NCBI RefSeq assembly: GCF_946482605.1
Contig: NZ_CAMLSE010000014.1
Coordinates: 1 to 64,000 of the forward strand
Reading direction: 5' to 3'
Length of the DNA stretch: 64,000 bases
Source: an uncultured Dyadobacter sp.
Lineage (GTDB): Bacteria > Bacteroidota > Bacteroidia > Cytophagales > Spirosomataceae
Shown here: positions 26,944 to 35,205 of the stretch, piece by piece
How the letters are laid out: each line of letters starts with the position of its first letter
Position numbering within the stretch: position 1 is the first letter of the stretch
Made by a program: the position numbers and the translations under genes
Notes under the pieces: generated by a model
Databases searched by the model: none
Told to the model about the DNA's origin: nothing
Seen by the model: only the letters and a program-made list of their open reading frames with translations

Positions 26944-27669
26944 ATGAAACGCGCTTCCCTTGCCGCTTTGCTGTCGGTGTTATTACTTTCAAACACATTT
27001 GCGCAAACCCTCAACACCCTCACCCCTGCCGAGAAAAAGGAAGGCTGGAAGCTGCTTTTCGACGGAAAAGACCTGAAAGGGTGGCATGCCTACAATGGCA
27101 AGGGCGTAGGCTCGGCATGGATGATCGAGCAGGGAGCTATCAAGCTCAACGTACCCGAACGCGCCGGCAACAAGGCTAAAAACGGCGGGGACATCGTGAT
27201 CGATGAAGTTGTCAATGGTGATTTCGAATTTAAAGCCGAATGGAAAGTGAGCAAATACGCCAACAGCGGCATTTTCTTCTTTGTTCAGGAATCTGAGAAG
27301 TACAAGAACATGCACGATACCGGCCTGGAACTGCAGGTAATCGATGATAAAATTTATGAGGGCGCCAAAGAGAACACGCACCGCGCCAGTGACTTTTTTG
27401 GTGTTGCCAATGCACGTCTCCGCGAAGGTAACCCACAGGGAGAATGGAACAAGATCCATTTCATTGTGAAGAAAGGCAAACTCACAGTCTATCAGAACGA
27501 GTTCATAGTGCAGGAGCACGACCTCAATGGTGCCGACTGGAAGCAGCGCATTGCCAATAGCGGTCTCAAAGCGGCACCCGTTGCCAAGGGCAACTATGGC
27601 GGACGCATCGGCTTGCAGGATTGGGGCAGCACCGTTTGGTACCGGAATATCAAACTGAGAAAGCTTTAA
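26944..27669 (+). CDS. DUF1080 (3-keto-disaccharide hydrolase-like) protein
   Basis: This 241-residue secreted protein begins with a signal peptide (MKRASLAALLSVLLLSNTFAQ). It has a single DUF1080 concanavalin-like domain: EGWKLLFDGKDLKGWHAY, then NSGIFFFVQESEKY, ELQVIDD and GGRIGLQDWGSTVWYRNIKLR, in pieces. DUF1080 proteins hydrolyse 3-keto-glycosides or bind carbohydrate in polysaccharide metabolism. The Bacteroidota members are frequent in glycan-utilisation loci. None of the other genes here belongs to such a locus. The second DUF1080 protein at 55903 has an extra N-terminal domain. The ATG at 26944 is set by the signal peptide. Confidence 0.92.
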   Translation: MKRASLAALLSVLLLSNTFAQTLNTLTPAEKKEGWKLLFDGKDLKGWHAYNGKGVGSAWMIEQGAIKLNVPERAGNKAKNGGDIVIDEVVNGDFEFKAEWKVSKYANSGIFFFVQESEKYKNMHDTGLELQVIDDKIYEGAKENTHRASDFFGVANARLREGNPQGEWNKIHFIVKKGKLTVYQNEFIVQEHDLNGADWKQRIANSGLKAAPVAKGNYGGRIGLQDWGSTVWYRNIKLRKL

Positions 27670-27735
27670 CCTGAATGTCGCTTTGTCCCCCTTCATTTGT
27701 CTTGTTATCACCCGCCGGGATTGTTTTGGAGCTGC

Positions 27736-27743
27736 TACTTTTG
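27736..27743 (+). promoter_or_regulatory. -7 element of second VOC gene promoter
   Basis: TACTTTTG matches TAnnTTTG and lies 40 bases before the VOC ATG at 27784. The paralogous VOC gene at 20071 has the same octamer. No well-placed -33 is seen. Confidence 0.4.
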
Positions 27744-27783
27744 ACACAGAACACTGATACAACCACCTTAATAACAAAACACT

Positions 27784-28191
27784 ATGGAGAAGCCTGCATT
27801 ACACCCCTACCTGATGTTCGAAGGAGATTGCCGTGAGGCGATGGCATTTTACAAGGCTATTTTCGGCGGCGAGCTGACGATGATGACGTTCGGCCAGGTC
27901 GATGACAGTTGCCCTATTGCCATGCGCGAACAGATCATGCACGCATCGCTGATGGGAGGTGAAGTCGATTTTATGGGTTGCGACTCACCTCGTCCGGGGC
28001 CATTGGGTGCGGATAAGATCCAGCTTTCGCTCAGCGGTTTCGACGAAGCCAGTCTCCGGAAAAAATACGAACAGCTCAGCTCCGGCGGCACCATTACCGT
28101 TCCTATGGAAAAACAGGTGTGGGGCGATATTTTCGGTGCATTCAGGGACAAATACGGCGTCGACTGGATGATTGACGTCCGTGCACAATAG
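27784..28191 (+). CDS. VOC family protein (PhnB-like)
   Basis: This 135-residue protein is homologous to the VOC protein at 20071. Both share the F-GGEL/F start (YLMFEGDCREAMAFYKAIFGGEL) and the end VWGDIFGAFRDKYGVDWMID, in pieces. The pair look like diverged paralogs; both are stand-alone transcripts. Ligand and reaction are unknown. It is followed closely by a nested hairpin at 28200. The ATG at 27784 gives the family N-terminus MEKPALHPYLMF. Confidence 0.92.
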   Translation: MEKPALHPYLMFEGDCREAMAFYKAIFGGELTMMTFGQVDDSCPIAMREQIMHASLMGGEVDFMGCDSPRPGPLGADKIQLSLSGFDEASLRKKYEQLSSGGTITVPMEKQVWGDIFGAFRDKYGVDWMIDVRAQ

Positions 28192-28199
28192 TACTCAGT

Positions 28200-28248
28200 A
28201 CCCGGTTCGCAGATCCGGCGCTTCGGACGCCAGGCTTGCGAACCGGGT
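28200..28248. terminator. Terminator-like nested hairpin between convergent genes
   Basis: A perfect 12-bp inverted repeat, ACCCGGTTCGCA at 28200-28211 and TGCGAACCGGGT at 28237-28248, encloses a second small stem (GGCG/CGCC). It sits between the convergent VOC stop (28191) and the lipoprotein stop (28257). It most likely ends both transcripts. Confidence 0.7.
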
Positions 28249-28256
28249 TGATTTTG

Positions 28257-28673
28257 TTAGTCTTCCTGGATAAACCGCTCCTGCAAAAACCAGCGTACGC
28301 AGGATGAATCCTTGTCAGTCCTTTTAACGAAGCTGAAATAGAATTTCGAACCGCATTCATACGCGCCTACGTAGGCGATGCCGATTTTAGGGTACTTCCT
28401 GAGCAGCGAGTCTGGCAGGGTGATCTGATTGGAGGGGCTGCTTACGTAGTATGGGATGTATGTTTGAGCACCGGAGGTATCTTTCAGCGGTGCAATGACC
28501 CATTCCAACCCCAGTGATGTCGGCGTATCTGCCGTTAAGGTCAGCCCTTTGGTTTCATCATAACACGATGACGCCAGGTTGATCTGCTCGACGTCTACGC
28601 AGTTGGAACGCCTATCGACCTCCTTCTTGGAGCAGGCCAGCGAGATCAGGATCAGGGCAAGGATTTTCTTCAT
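28257..28673 (-). CDS. Small lipoprotein, unknown function
   Basis: The ATG at 28673 gives 138 residues starting with a lipoprotein signal (MKKILALILISLACSKK, lipobox LISLAC). The mature region has several cysteines (NCVDVEQ, SSCYDET, YECGS, SSCVRW) that could form two disulfides. It has no membrane segment. I do not recognise the family. It is convergent with the VOC gene and shares its terminator. The upstream alternative at 28700 adds residues without a signal feature. Confidence 0.75.
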   Translation of the reverse strand: MKKILALILISLACSKKEVDRRSNCVDVEQINLASSCYDETKGLTLTADTPTSLGLEWVIAPLKDTSGAQTYIPYYVSSPSNQITLPDSLLRKYPKIGIAYVGAYECGSKFYFSFVKRTDKDSSCVRWFLQERFIQED

Positions 28674-28847
28674 AGTTTCAAGCGCTTTTAATGCCGACAT
28701 CAGAAACGGAACCGGAGTTGTAACCGTGATCGGCTTTATTTTTATAAAGCTGTAAAAGGATCGATCTAATGCTTTCAGCTGGCGGAAGTTGAAATTCCTT
28801 TGGAGCCAATAATCCCTGCTGCTACCCGGAATTCTTCCTCATTTTCA

Positions 28848-28878
28848 TTGCATTCAAGACGCCAATTTGTTACTTTTG
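28848..28878 (+). promoter_or_regulatory. Promoter of imuA
   Basis: A TTG at 28848-28850 is followed after 20 bases by TACTTTTG at 28871-28878, an exact TAnnTTTG match at the proper spacing. Transcription would start near 28885, just before the candidate operator at 28892. Confidence 0.65.
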
Positions 28879-28891
28879 AAATCTATGTTTT

Positions 28892-28906
28892 GATTCTTTA
28901 AATATC
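28892..28906. promoter_or_regulatory. Candidate damage-response operator upstream of imuA
   Basis: GATTCTTTAAATATC (GAT-N9-ATC), flanked as TTGAT-N9-ATCAA, lies just downstream of the imuA promoter. It matches the palindrome before imuB at 39971 in 12 of 15 positions. Confidence 0.45.
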
Positions 28907-28929
28907 AAAATGTAACTCAAACGTTCCTT

Positions 28930-29685
28930 ATGGCACTTCCGGCCCCGAAAAACGACATGTTCGACAGGCTGCAAAACGACATCCTCGCTTTGCAGGGCCT
29001 GGGTATGCCGGCGGGCGCCCGAAAGGTGGATTTTGGCTTGGGAATCATGAATAATGCTTTTCCGAATCAGACTTTCCCCACCGCCGCGGTTCATGAATTT
29101 ATCAGTACCAATCCAGAAAATGCAGCCGCTTCCACCGGCTTTATGGCAGGGCTCCTGGGCAAACTGATGGGTGAACAAGGCATTTGTCTCTGGATCGGCA
29201 TCAAACCGTTCATTTTTCCCGCTGCACTAAAGATCTTTGGCATCGAGCCGCACCGCGTCATCTTCATAGATCTTGCCAAAGAACAGGATGTGATTTGGGC
29301 AATGGAAGAGGCTTTGAAATGCGAATCGCTGGCAGCAGTAGTGGGCGAACTTCGGGACATCACCTTTACTGAATCGCGCAGGCTGCAACTGGCGGTGGAG
29401 CAAAGCCGTGTCACCGGGTTTCTGCACCGCAATAAGCCCCGCAGCATTCATTCGCTCACCTGTGTCTCCCGCTGGCGCATTGCATCCGCAGCCAGTAAAC
29501 TGGATCCCGGAATGCCCGGAGTGGGTCATCCGCGCTGGCATGTGCAACTGGAAAAAATACGTAACGGCGAACCCGGTGAATGGGAAGTGGAATGGCAGAG
29601 CGGGCGGCTTGTGTTCCCGGTAAAGTCGGCAGAAGAGTTGCCTCAGGCTCCAATGCAGGAAAAAGACTGGCTCCAAAGGGCATGA
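28930..29685 (+). CDS. imuA: ImuA, RecA-like component of the mutasome
   Basis: This 251-residue protein shows the ImuA (SulA/RecA-like) pattern: PTAAVHEFISTNPENAAASTGF, then a RecA-like core with GICLWIGIKPFIFPAALKIFGI, HRVIFIDL and VVGELRDITFTESRRLQLAVEQS, in pieces. ImuA works with ImuB and DnaE2 in error-prone repair and mutagenesis after DNA damage. In many bacteria all three are one operon. Here imuA is about 10 kb upstream of imuB-dnaE2, on the same strand. The ATG at 28930 follows a good promoter with a palindromic site between. It is convergent with the hydrolase gene at 29696, eleven bases away. Confidence 0.9.
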   Translation: MALPAPKNDMFDRLQNDILALQGLGMPAGARKVDFGLGIMNNAFPNQTFPTAAVHEFISTNPENAAASTGFMAGLLGKLMGEQGICLWIGIKPFIFPAALKIFGIEPHRVIFIDLAKEQDVIWAMEEALKCESLAAVVGELRDITFTESRRLQLAVEQSRVTGFLHRNKPRSIHSLTCVSRWRIASAASKLDPGMPGVGHPRWHVQLEKIRNGEPGEWEVEWQSGRLVFPVKSAEELPQAPMQEKDWLQRA

Positions 29686-29695
29686 TCCCACTGGT

Positions 29696-31102
29696 TCATT
29701 CCGGTCGTTTCTGTGCAAAAAGCCAGTCAAGAAGACCAGGTGTGGCCCAAACCTGCCTTGAAACGGAATGTCCCGCACCAGCAAATTCGGTATAACGCGG
29801 ATTGCCTCCCGCCTTGCGGATCGCCTGCACCATTTCCCTCGACTTATCAACCGAAATCAATGGATCCTGAGAGCCATGAAAAGCCCATATCGCCCTTTTT
29901 GCCATATTTCCCGCCAGGCTTTCATCACCTGCACCACACACGGGAATCGCAGCCGCAAACAATTCCGGGTGATTACCTATAAAATACCACGAACCATAAC
30001 CGCCGCCTGACTCACCCACTACATACCTTCTCCGGCTATCCACATTCAATTCCTTTTCCAATGACGCCATCAATTCCAGTATCGACAAATCTACTTCCCT
30101 GCTCCCCCATGACATTTGTTTGGGACATTGCGGGACGAGCAGAATCGCAGGATAGTTCCTTCGATTATTATAATCAGACAAAAACGTGGCATATGAGCTT
30201 TCCACCTGGACTACATTGTCATTCCCATGCGCACCACCGTGGTGCAGGCATAGTATCAGCGGGTATTTACGATCAGGATCATAATCCAAGGGCTTGAAAA
30301 GCCGGTAAGGTAACGAGTCCCCGGCACTATTGACAAACGAGTGGCGTTCAAAACGTGCCGCTATGGCTTCTGCCCGCTGGGATATGACCTGTGGGAGTGG
30401 CCGGACAGAACGCTCCGCATTCAGTTTCCATCCATAAAATACCGTGAGGGCCAGCACCACGATACTGATTCCCGGAAATATGCCCATGGATAATGGCCCA
30501 GGAGGCTCCGCTTTCACTTCATCCGACGTTTCTTTCAATTCGCCAACCCAATTCAGAATATAAAAACATGGCACAAAAACGTAGAGCCCGCCAAGCCAAA
30601 AATTGACCTGTTCGAGTATGAGTTTTTCTTTGTAATCGGTAAACTTTAAAAACAGGAGCAACAAAACCAGCTCCAACGATCCGATAACAGCCAATGCAAT
30701 TCCGGAATACCTTAACCACCGTCGTTCCCGGCTTTCTGAAAACCATAAACTGAGCCCCTGCACTGCACTACTCCCCCACACCATCCCGGCCGACGCAAAG
30801 TACCAGCTTTCCAGCTCGCTGCCGTTTAAAATGCACACAACAATGCATCCGAACACAACTATTGCCGATAGGTACAGCCAACCCGTCTGGAATGCACGCA
30901 GGTATCCCCGGCTTCGGTAATACCGCTGCAAAGCCAGCATACCCGCAATGCCCACTATTTGGTTCAAAATAAAAAAGGGCAGGTAACTATGTAAAAGGTA
31001 GATCCTGTTGCCCGCCTCAAACTGTACGATCAGAAGGATAATCTCCTGCAAAAACGATAGCCCAAGTAAGGAGATGGCTAAATAATAAAGATTCCTGTTC
31101 AT
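29696..31102 (-). CDS. Membrane-anchored alpha/beta hydrolase (seven-TM plus hydrolase domain)
   Basis: This 468-residue protein has about seven N-terminal membrane segments up to residue 235 (for example FLQEIILLIVQF, AVVIGSLELVLLLLF-like and ISIVVLALTVFYGW). An alpha/beta hydrolase domain follows that resembles PHB depolymerases and prolyl oligopeptidases: KYPLILCLHHGGAHG, nucleophile GESGGGYG, acid GSQDPLIS, base in AGAGHSVS. An odd number of segments would put the hydrolase in the periplasm. Fusions of a polytopic membrane region with this hydrolase type are unusual. No substrate is indicated. It converges with imuA. Its start at 31102 has no better alternative. Confidence 0.87.
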   Translation of the reverse strand: MNRNLYYLAISLLGLSFLQEIILLIVQFEAGNRIYLLHSYLPFFILNQIVGIAGMLALQRYYRSRGYLRAFQTGWLYLSAIVVFGCIVVCILNGSELESWYFASAGMVWGSSAVQGLSLWFSESRERRWLRYSGIALAVIGSLELVLLLLFLKFTDYKEKLILEQVNFWLGGLYVFVPCFYILNWVGELKETSDEVKAEPPGPLSMGIFPGISIVVLALTVFYGWKLNAERSVRPLPQVISQRAEAIAARFERHSFVNSAGDSLPYRLFKPLDYDPDRKYPLILCLHHGGAHGNDNVVQVESSYATFLSDYNNRRNYPAILLVPQCPKQMSWGSREVDLSILELMASLEKELNVDSRRRYVVGESGGGYGSWYFIGNHPELFAAAIPVCGAGDESLAGNMAKRAIWAFHGSQDPLISVDKSREMVQAIRKAGGNPRYTEFAGAGHSVSRQVWATPGLLDWLFAQKRPE

Positions 31103-31338
31103 TGATCTGCGGATCTGGCTCAGGAGGTCAAGCTATGCAATTCTCGTTTTTACGCGATCAATCGGGGTGTTAAATTAAGTTAACCAGGGTATATTATTTT
31201 TTTTACAAATCCTCACTTACCCATTGTCACCACTTATCCACCTCAGTCGGCATTTATCCTTAAACGGTGTACAAAATAAGGCTTGAATGGCTATATTGCC
31301 ACAAACGCTTCGTCCGTACCATTTTAAAGCATGCTTCG

Positions 31339-33042
31339 ATGAGAAAATTATTACCGCTCCTTTCCCTCGTTTTCATCCTCTTACTAAATACCCGCAATGT
31401 GCTGGCACAACCGGCCGTGCCTGTGGCCAAAGTCGATTCGCTTTTTGCGGAATGGAACAAGCCGGGTATGCCCGGAGCGGCTGTCGGGGTTGTGCATAAA
31501 GGCAAACTGGTCTATGCCAAAGGTTTCGGGGAGGCCGATGTGGAAACAGGCGCTAAAATCACCCCCTCGACGATCTTTCACGTGGCCTCCGTGTCCAAGC
31601 AATTTACAGCTTATGGCATTGTGCTTCTGGCGCAGGAAGGCAAGCTTTCCCTCGACGACGATATCCGCAAGCATTTACCCGAAGTACCCGACTTTGGTAA
31701 AACCATTACGATCCGGCACCTGATCCATCACACCAGCGGCCTGCGCGACCAATGGAACCTGCTCGTCATGGCAGGCTGGCAATTGGACGACGTCATCACA
31801 AAGCAACACGTTCTGAACCTGGTAACCCGTCAAAAGGAGCTGAATTTCGAACCCGGATCTGCATTCAGTTACTGCAATACTGGCTATACCCTCCTTGCCG
31901 AAATTGCGAGCCGTGTTACCAAACAGCCTTTTGCCCACTGGATGCAGCACAATGTGTTCAAACAACTCGGCATGACCAACACCCAGTTCTACGATAATCA
32001 GGAGGGCATTGTTAAGGGACGGGCCTACTCCTTTCACCGCACAGCCGGTGCCATGGAACCTACCAACATGTTCAGCAAAAGCATTCTAAGCTATGGTAAC
32101 GTGGGCGCGACAAGCCTTTTTACGACCATTAACGATATGGCCAAATGGGTCGACAATTTCCGCTCGCCTCAGGCCCAGGTTGTGATGAAACAAATGCTGG
32201 AACGGGGCCTGATCACCAAAGGCGACACGCTTCCCTATGCTTTTGGCCTGATGCACGGCAAATACAAAGGCCTATCGTTCTACGGACACGACGGGGCCGA
32301 TGCAGGCTTCCGGTCTTCGCTGCTCTACTTTCCAAAAGAGGACTACGGGTTCATCACTTTGAGTAATCAGGCTGAATTTATTCCCGCCAAAAAGAACCTG
32401 GAAGTCGCCGACCTATATCTAAAATCATTCATTAAGGAAGAAAAACCCAATGCAAAACCGGCAACAGCATCGGAATACAAGCTCGATTCGACGATTTTCC
32501 GCTCCTATGCAGGCTCCTATGCGCTCACGGAAATGCCATCTTTCATCCTGAAATTCACGCGCGAGGGCTCTCAATACTACGTCCAGGCGACCGGGCAACC
32601 GCGGTTTGAATTGTTTCCCTCTTCGGATTCCACGCTTTACCTCAAAGTGGTCGAGGCATCGGTGGTGTTCAATAAATCCAAAGACGGTAAAGTGGACCGT
32701 ATCACCTGGAAACAGAATGGGGATCATCCGGCCACACGTGTGAAGACCGATGAAGCCGCGGCCATCCCTCCGGCCCAGTTTGTGGGGCAATATTACAGTC
32801 CGGAGCTGGAAACGATCTACACTATTGCCCTGAAAGACAATGAGCTTAAACTCAAGCATGTCCACCACGGCGAAGTAAACCTCAACATTACCGGAAAGGA
32901 CAAGCTATCCGCCCCCTGGTGGTTTGTGCAGAGTATCGACATTGTTCGGGACGGGTCCGGCGCGATATCGGGGCTAAAAATGTCCAACGGCAGGGTAGTC
33001 AATCTGTGGTTCAAGCGGTTGCCGGATGATTTTGCGAAGTAG
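31339..33042 (+). CDS. Beta-lactamase family serine hydrolase (class C-like)
   Basis: The ATG at 31339 gives 567 residues with a signal peptide (MRKLLPLLSLVFILLLNTRNVLAQ). The serine beta-lactamase/penicillin-binding protein motifs are present: S84-V-S-K87 (SxxK), Y178-C-N (YxN) and H317-D-G. The C-terminal roughly 200 residues form a second, beta-rich DUF3471-like domain. Such proteins in Bacteroidota hydrolyse D-amino acid peptides or esters (EstB-, DD-peptidase- and FmtA-like) rather than acting as resistance enzymes. An in-frame start at 31267 would add an unlikely 24-residue tail before the signal peptide. The gene is monocistronic. Confidence 0.92.
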   Translation: MRKLLPLLSLVFILLLNTRNVLAQPAVPVAKVDSLFAEWNKPGMPGAAVGVVHKGKLVYAKGFGEADVETGAKITPSTIFHVASVSKQFTAYGIVLLAQEGKLSLDDDIRKHLPEVPDFGKTITIRHLIHHTSGLRDQWNLLVMAGWQLDDVITKQHVLNLVTRQKELNFEPGSAFSYCNTGYTLLAEIASRVTKQPFAHWMQHNVFKQLGMTNTQFYDNQEGIVKGRAYSFHRTAGAMEPTNMFSKSILSYGNVGATSLFTTINDMAKWVDNFRSPQAQVVMKQMLERGLITKGDTLPYAFGLMHGKYKGLSFYGHDGADAGFRSSLLYFPKEDYGFITLSNQAEFIPAKKNLEVADLYLKSFIKEEKPNAKPATASEYKLDSTIFRSYAGSYALTEMPSFILKFTREGSQYYVQATGQPRFELFPSSDSTLYLKVVEASVVFNKSKDGKVDRITWKQNGDHPATRVKTDEAAAIPPAQFVGQYYSPELETIYTIALKDNELKLKHVHHGEVNLNITGKDKLSAPWWFVQSIDIVRDGSGAISGLKMSNGRVVNLWFKRLPDDFAK

Positions 33043-33044
33043 GG

Positions 33045-33503
33045 CTACCCGACGTACTTCGCCAGCTTATCCAGCGTCTCTTCCGTTCCGGCTTCATTAT
33101 CTTCGGGCCGGATACCGGGCGGGATATTTCTGAATGTGAAAGTTACCATGGTCGATCCGCCCTGGGGTTCAAATGTAACTTCCATCGTCATTTCGCTCTT
33201 AAACTTTTCGTCTTCGGAATTGAAAGTAATGACCTCTACGATCCTTTCGTTCGGAACGATCTCGATGAAACGCGCTTCATACTGATCTTCCCGATCGCCT
33301 GTCTTACCCCGAAATTCCCCGTCCGATTCGGGGTAGTACAGCGACATCCGGTAACCTCCTCCCTTGCGGAAATCGAAAGCATGCACCTTACCTGTCATCC
33401 CGGAGGGGGCCATCCAGGTTTCCAACGCCTCGGGCCGGCTAAACGCCCGGAACAAAGTCGCAGGCGTAGCATGGATCAGTCTTGAATTGGTAGTTGAAGC
33501 CAT
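33045..33503 (-). CDS. SRPBCC (AHSA1-like) protein
   Basis: This 152-residue AHSA1/START-fold protein has phrases ATPATLFRAFSRPEALETWMAP and FIEIVPNERIVEVITF, in pieces. Unlike the copies at 19059 and 38044 it has no ArsR gene upstream. It follows the PQQ-like protein with 9 bases between and so is likely translated from the same mRNA. Ligand unknown. It is convergent with the beta-lactamase gene, whose stop lies two bases away. Confidence 0.9.
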   Translation of the reverse strand: MASTTNSRLIHATPATLFRAFSRPEALETWMAPSGMTGKVHAFDFRKGGGYRMSLYYPESDGEFRGKTGDREDQYEARFIEIVPNERIVEVITFNSEDEKFKSEMTMEVTFEPQGGSTMVTFTFRNIPPGIRPEDNEAGTEETLDKLAKYVG

Positions 33504-33512
33504 ATCGTCACA

Positions 33513-35084
33513 TTAATGTATTTCATCCAGGAACCGGCTGATATCAATCTCTACAATATTAGCGCCTTGCTCGCGATAGTATAACTTCGAACCCATCATG
33601 GTCGCGCTGAGCGGAGCGGGGAGTTGGGCAATTAACCTGTTATCCCCTTTGCTAAAAATGAAAGTTTCCGTAGGATTGCCCAGGAATCTGAAGCGCCCGG
33701 TCTCGAAGCACTTTTTATAAAGGGTACTCTTATCGACTTTTCCCACCAATACAAATTCATTGGTAAATTTAAGCAGGTCGCCTTCCTCCGAATGGATATA
33801 ATAATGATCCCTGTCGAGGCTTAATTGCGAACAGGCCGAATCACTTTTGGTAAACAAATGATCCGAAACGAACTCTTTCATATGCGTGTCATCGAACATG
33901 CCCATCTTGTATTTTTGAGTAAGGCCCTCTGGTGTAAATTCGTGGATTTCCAGTTTATCACGATACAATAAATACAGGTCATGCCCCTGTATCATATAAT
34001 CTGTAAAATAGTTCTTACGCTCCTCCCAAACCTTCATAAAAAGCTGCTGCCCGGTAGCTGCATCAAAAGCTGCAACAAAAGGTGTACCAAACCTTGCGGG
34101 CTGTCCAAATTTCATCGCGTATCCCGTGTTGATCATATAAATCACATTGCCCTCCTTAAACAAATGCGACTTGCTGGTCTGCTTTTCATTCAATTCCGTG
34201 GACCATACCGTTTTTCCGGATAGCGAATGGCAACTGATTTTGTTTTTAGCAGCAAAAAAAACCGCGTCGTTATCAAACACCGGATTGGAAGATATTTCCA
34301 GGAACATATTAGAAAAATTCCCGTAAGGCATGTAATACAGCCCGGCACCCAATGCCCCAACCGTCACACCGGTCAGCACCGCCAGCCCTACCTTCTTCAT
34401 ATCGACCTTCTCTGCATGTGAAACACGATCCACATCCCACCCAAAACCATTCGTCAGACTAACAGTATGAATCCCCGACGACTTGATCAACGCTGTCGTA
34501 TCATCCAGCATTTCAATGCTTTCCCATCCGTACAACCCCGGCACACCCCGCTGCCAGAGCGATTTACCGTTTCCCAAATCCACGCCATGCATGATTTTCC
34601 TCCCGTCGGATCCCATGTCATAGCACAGCGCCCGGTTCAGTTCAGGATATACTTTAAAAGCGGTGCCTTTTGAGGTCCAGACCGGCATTCCGTTCTCCGG
34701 ATCAAGCCTTTCGAGTTTGTTGCCCCGCTGTTCCAGTATCACATTGTCATCCAGCAAAAGCTGACTTTGCGCATACTTAAATTTTCTTCGCCATTTGGTT
34801 TCCCTGCTCGATTGGTCGAAAACCATGACTTCACCTTTCATGCCCCAGAGTTCATGATTATTGGCGTTCTTTTTACGAAGCATGACAGCGAATGTTTGCC
34901 CGTCCGGCATCGGATGAATGCGGTAAACCGGCATTCCAAAGTTAAATTCCCTTGCTTTTAAAGGCGTATTCGTCCGGTAGTCGGTTCCGATTTCACGATC
35001 GGTAATGGTAGGTTGAATGGGGGGTTGGGCCAATGCAACCGCGAAAGGGCCCAGCAACAGAAAAAACAATAAAACTTTGTTCAT
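33513..35084 (-). CDS. PQQ-like beta-propeller protein, secreted
   Basis: This 523-residue protein has a signal peptide (MNKVLLFFLLLGPFAVALAQP). Several repeats resemble the tryptophan-docking strand of PQQ/quinoprotein propellers: ELWGMKGEVMVFDQSSRETKWRRKF, GMPVWTSKGTAF, GNGKSLWQRGVPG, GKTVWSTELNE, ATGQQLFMKVWEE, in pieces. BamB-like and quinoprotein enzymes share this fold. No PQQ ligands or cysteine pairs are obvious, so a non-catalytic propeller is more likely. It overlaps no gene and is followed after 9 bases by the SRPBCC gene. Function unknown. Confidence 0.82.
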   Translation of the reverse strand: MNKVLLFFLLLGPFAVALAQPPIQPTITDREIGTDYRTNTPLKAREFNFGMPVYRIHPMPDGQTFAVMLRKKNANNHELWGMKGEVMVFDQSSRETKWRRKFKYAQSQLLLDDNVILEQRGNKLERLDPENGMPVWTSKGTAFKVYPELNRALCYDMGSDGRKIMHGVDLGNGKSLWQRGVPGLYGWESIEMLDDTTALIKSSGIHTVSLTNGFGWDVDRVSHAEKVDMKKVGLAVLTGVTVGALGAGLYYMPYGNFSNMFLEISSNPVFDNDAVFFAAKNKISCHSLSGKTVWSTELNEKQTSKSHLFKEGNVIYMINTGYAMKFGQPARFGTPFVAAFDAATGQQLFMKVWEERKNYFTDYMIQGHDLYLLYRDKLEIHEFTPEGLTQKYKMGMFDDTHMKEFVSDHLFTKSDSACSQLSLDRDHYYIHSEEGDLLKFTNEFVLVGKVDKSTLYKKCFETGRFRFLGNPTETFIFSKGDNRLIAQLPAPLSATMMGSKLYYREQGANIVEIDISRFLDEIH

Positions 35085-35205
35085 GAAAGAAGGTAGCTGA
35101 TAGGTAATTCGGGGTCAGAATTATGATATTTCTACAAATATCATAATAAAATAAATAATTACTATCAGTTACAAAGCTTCCGGAAAGAAATTAAAGGATG
35201 GTGTG

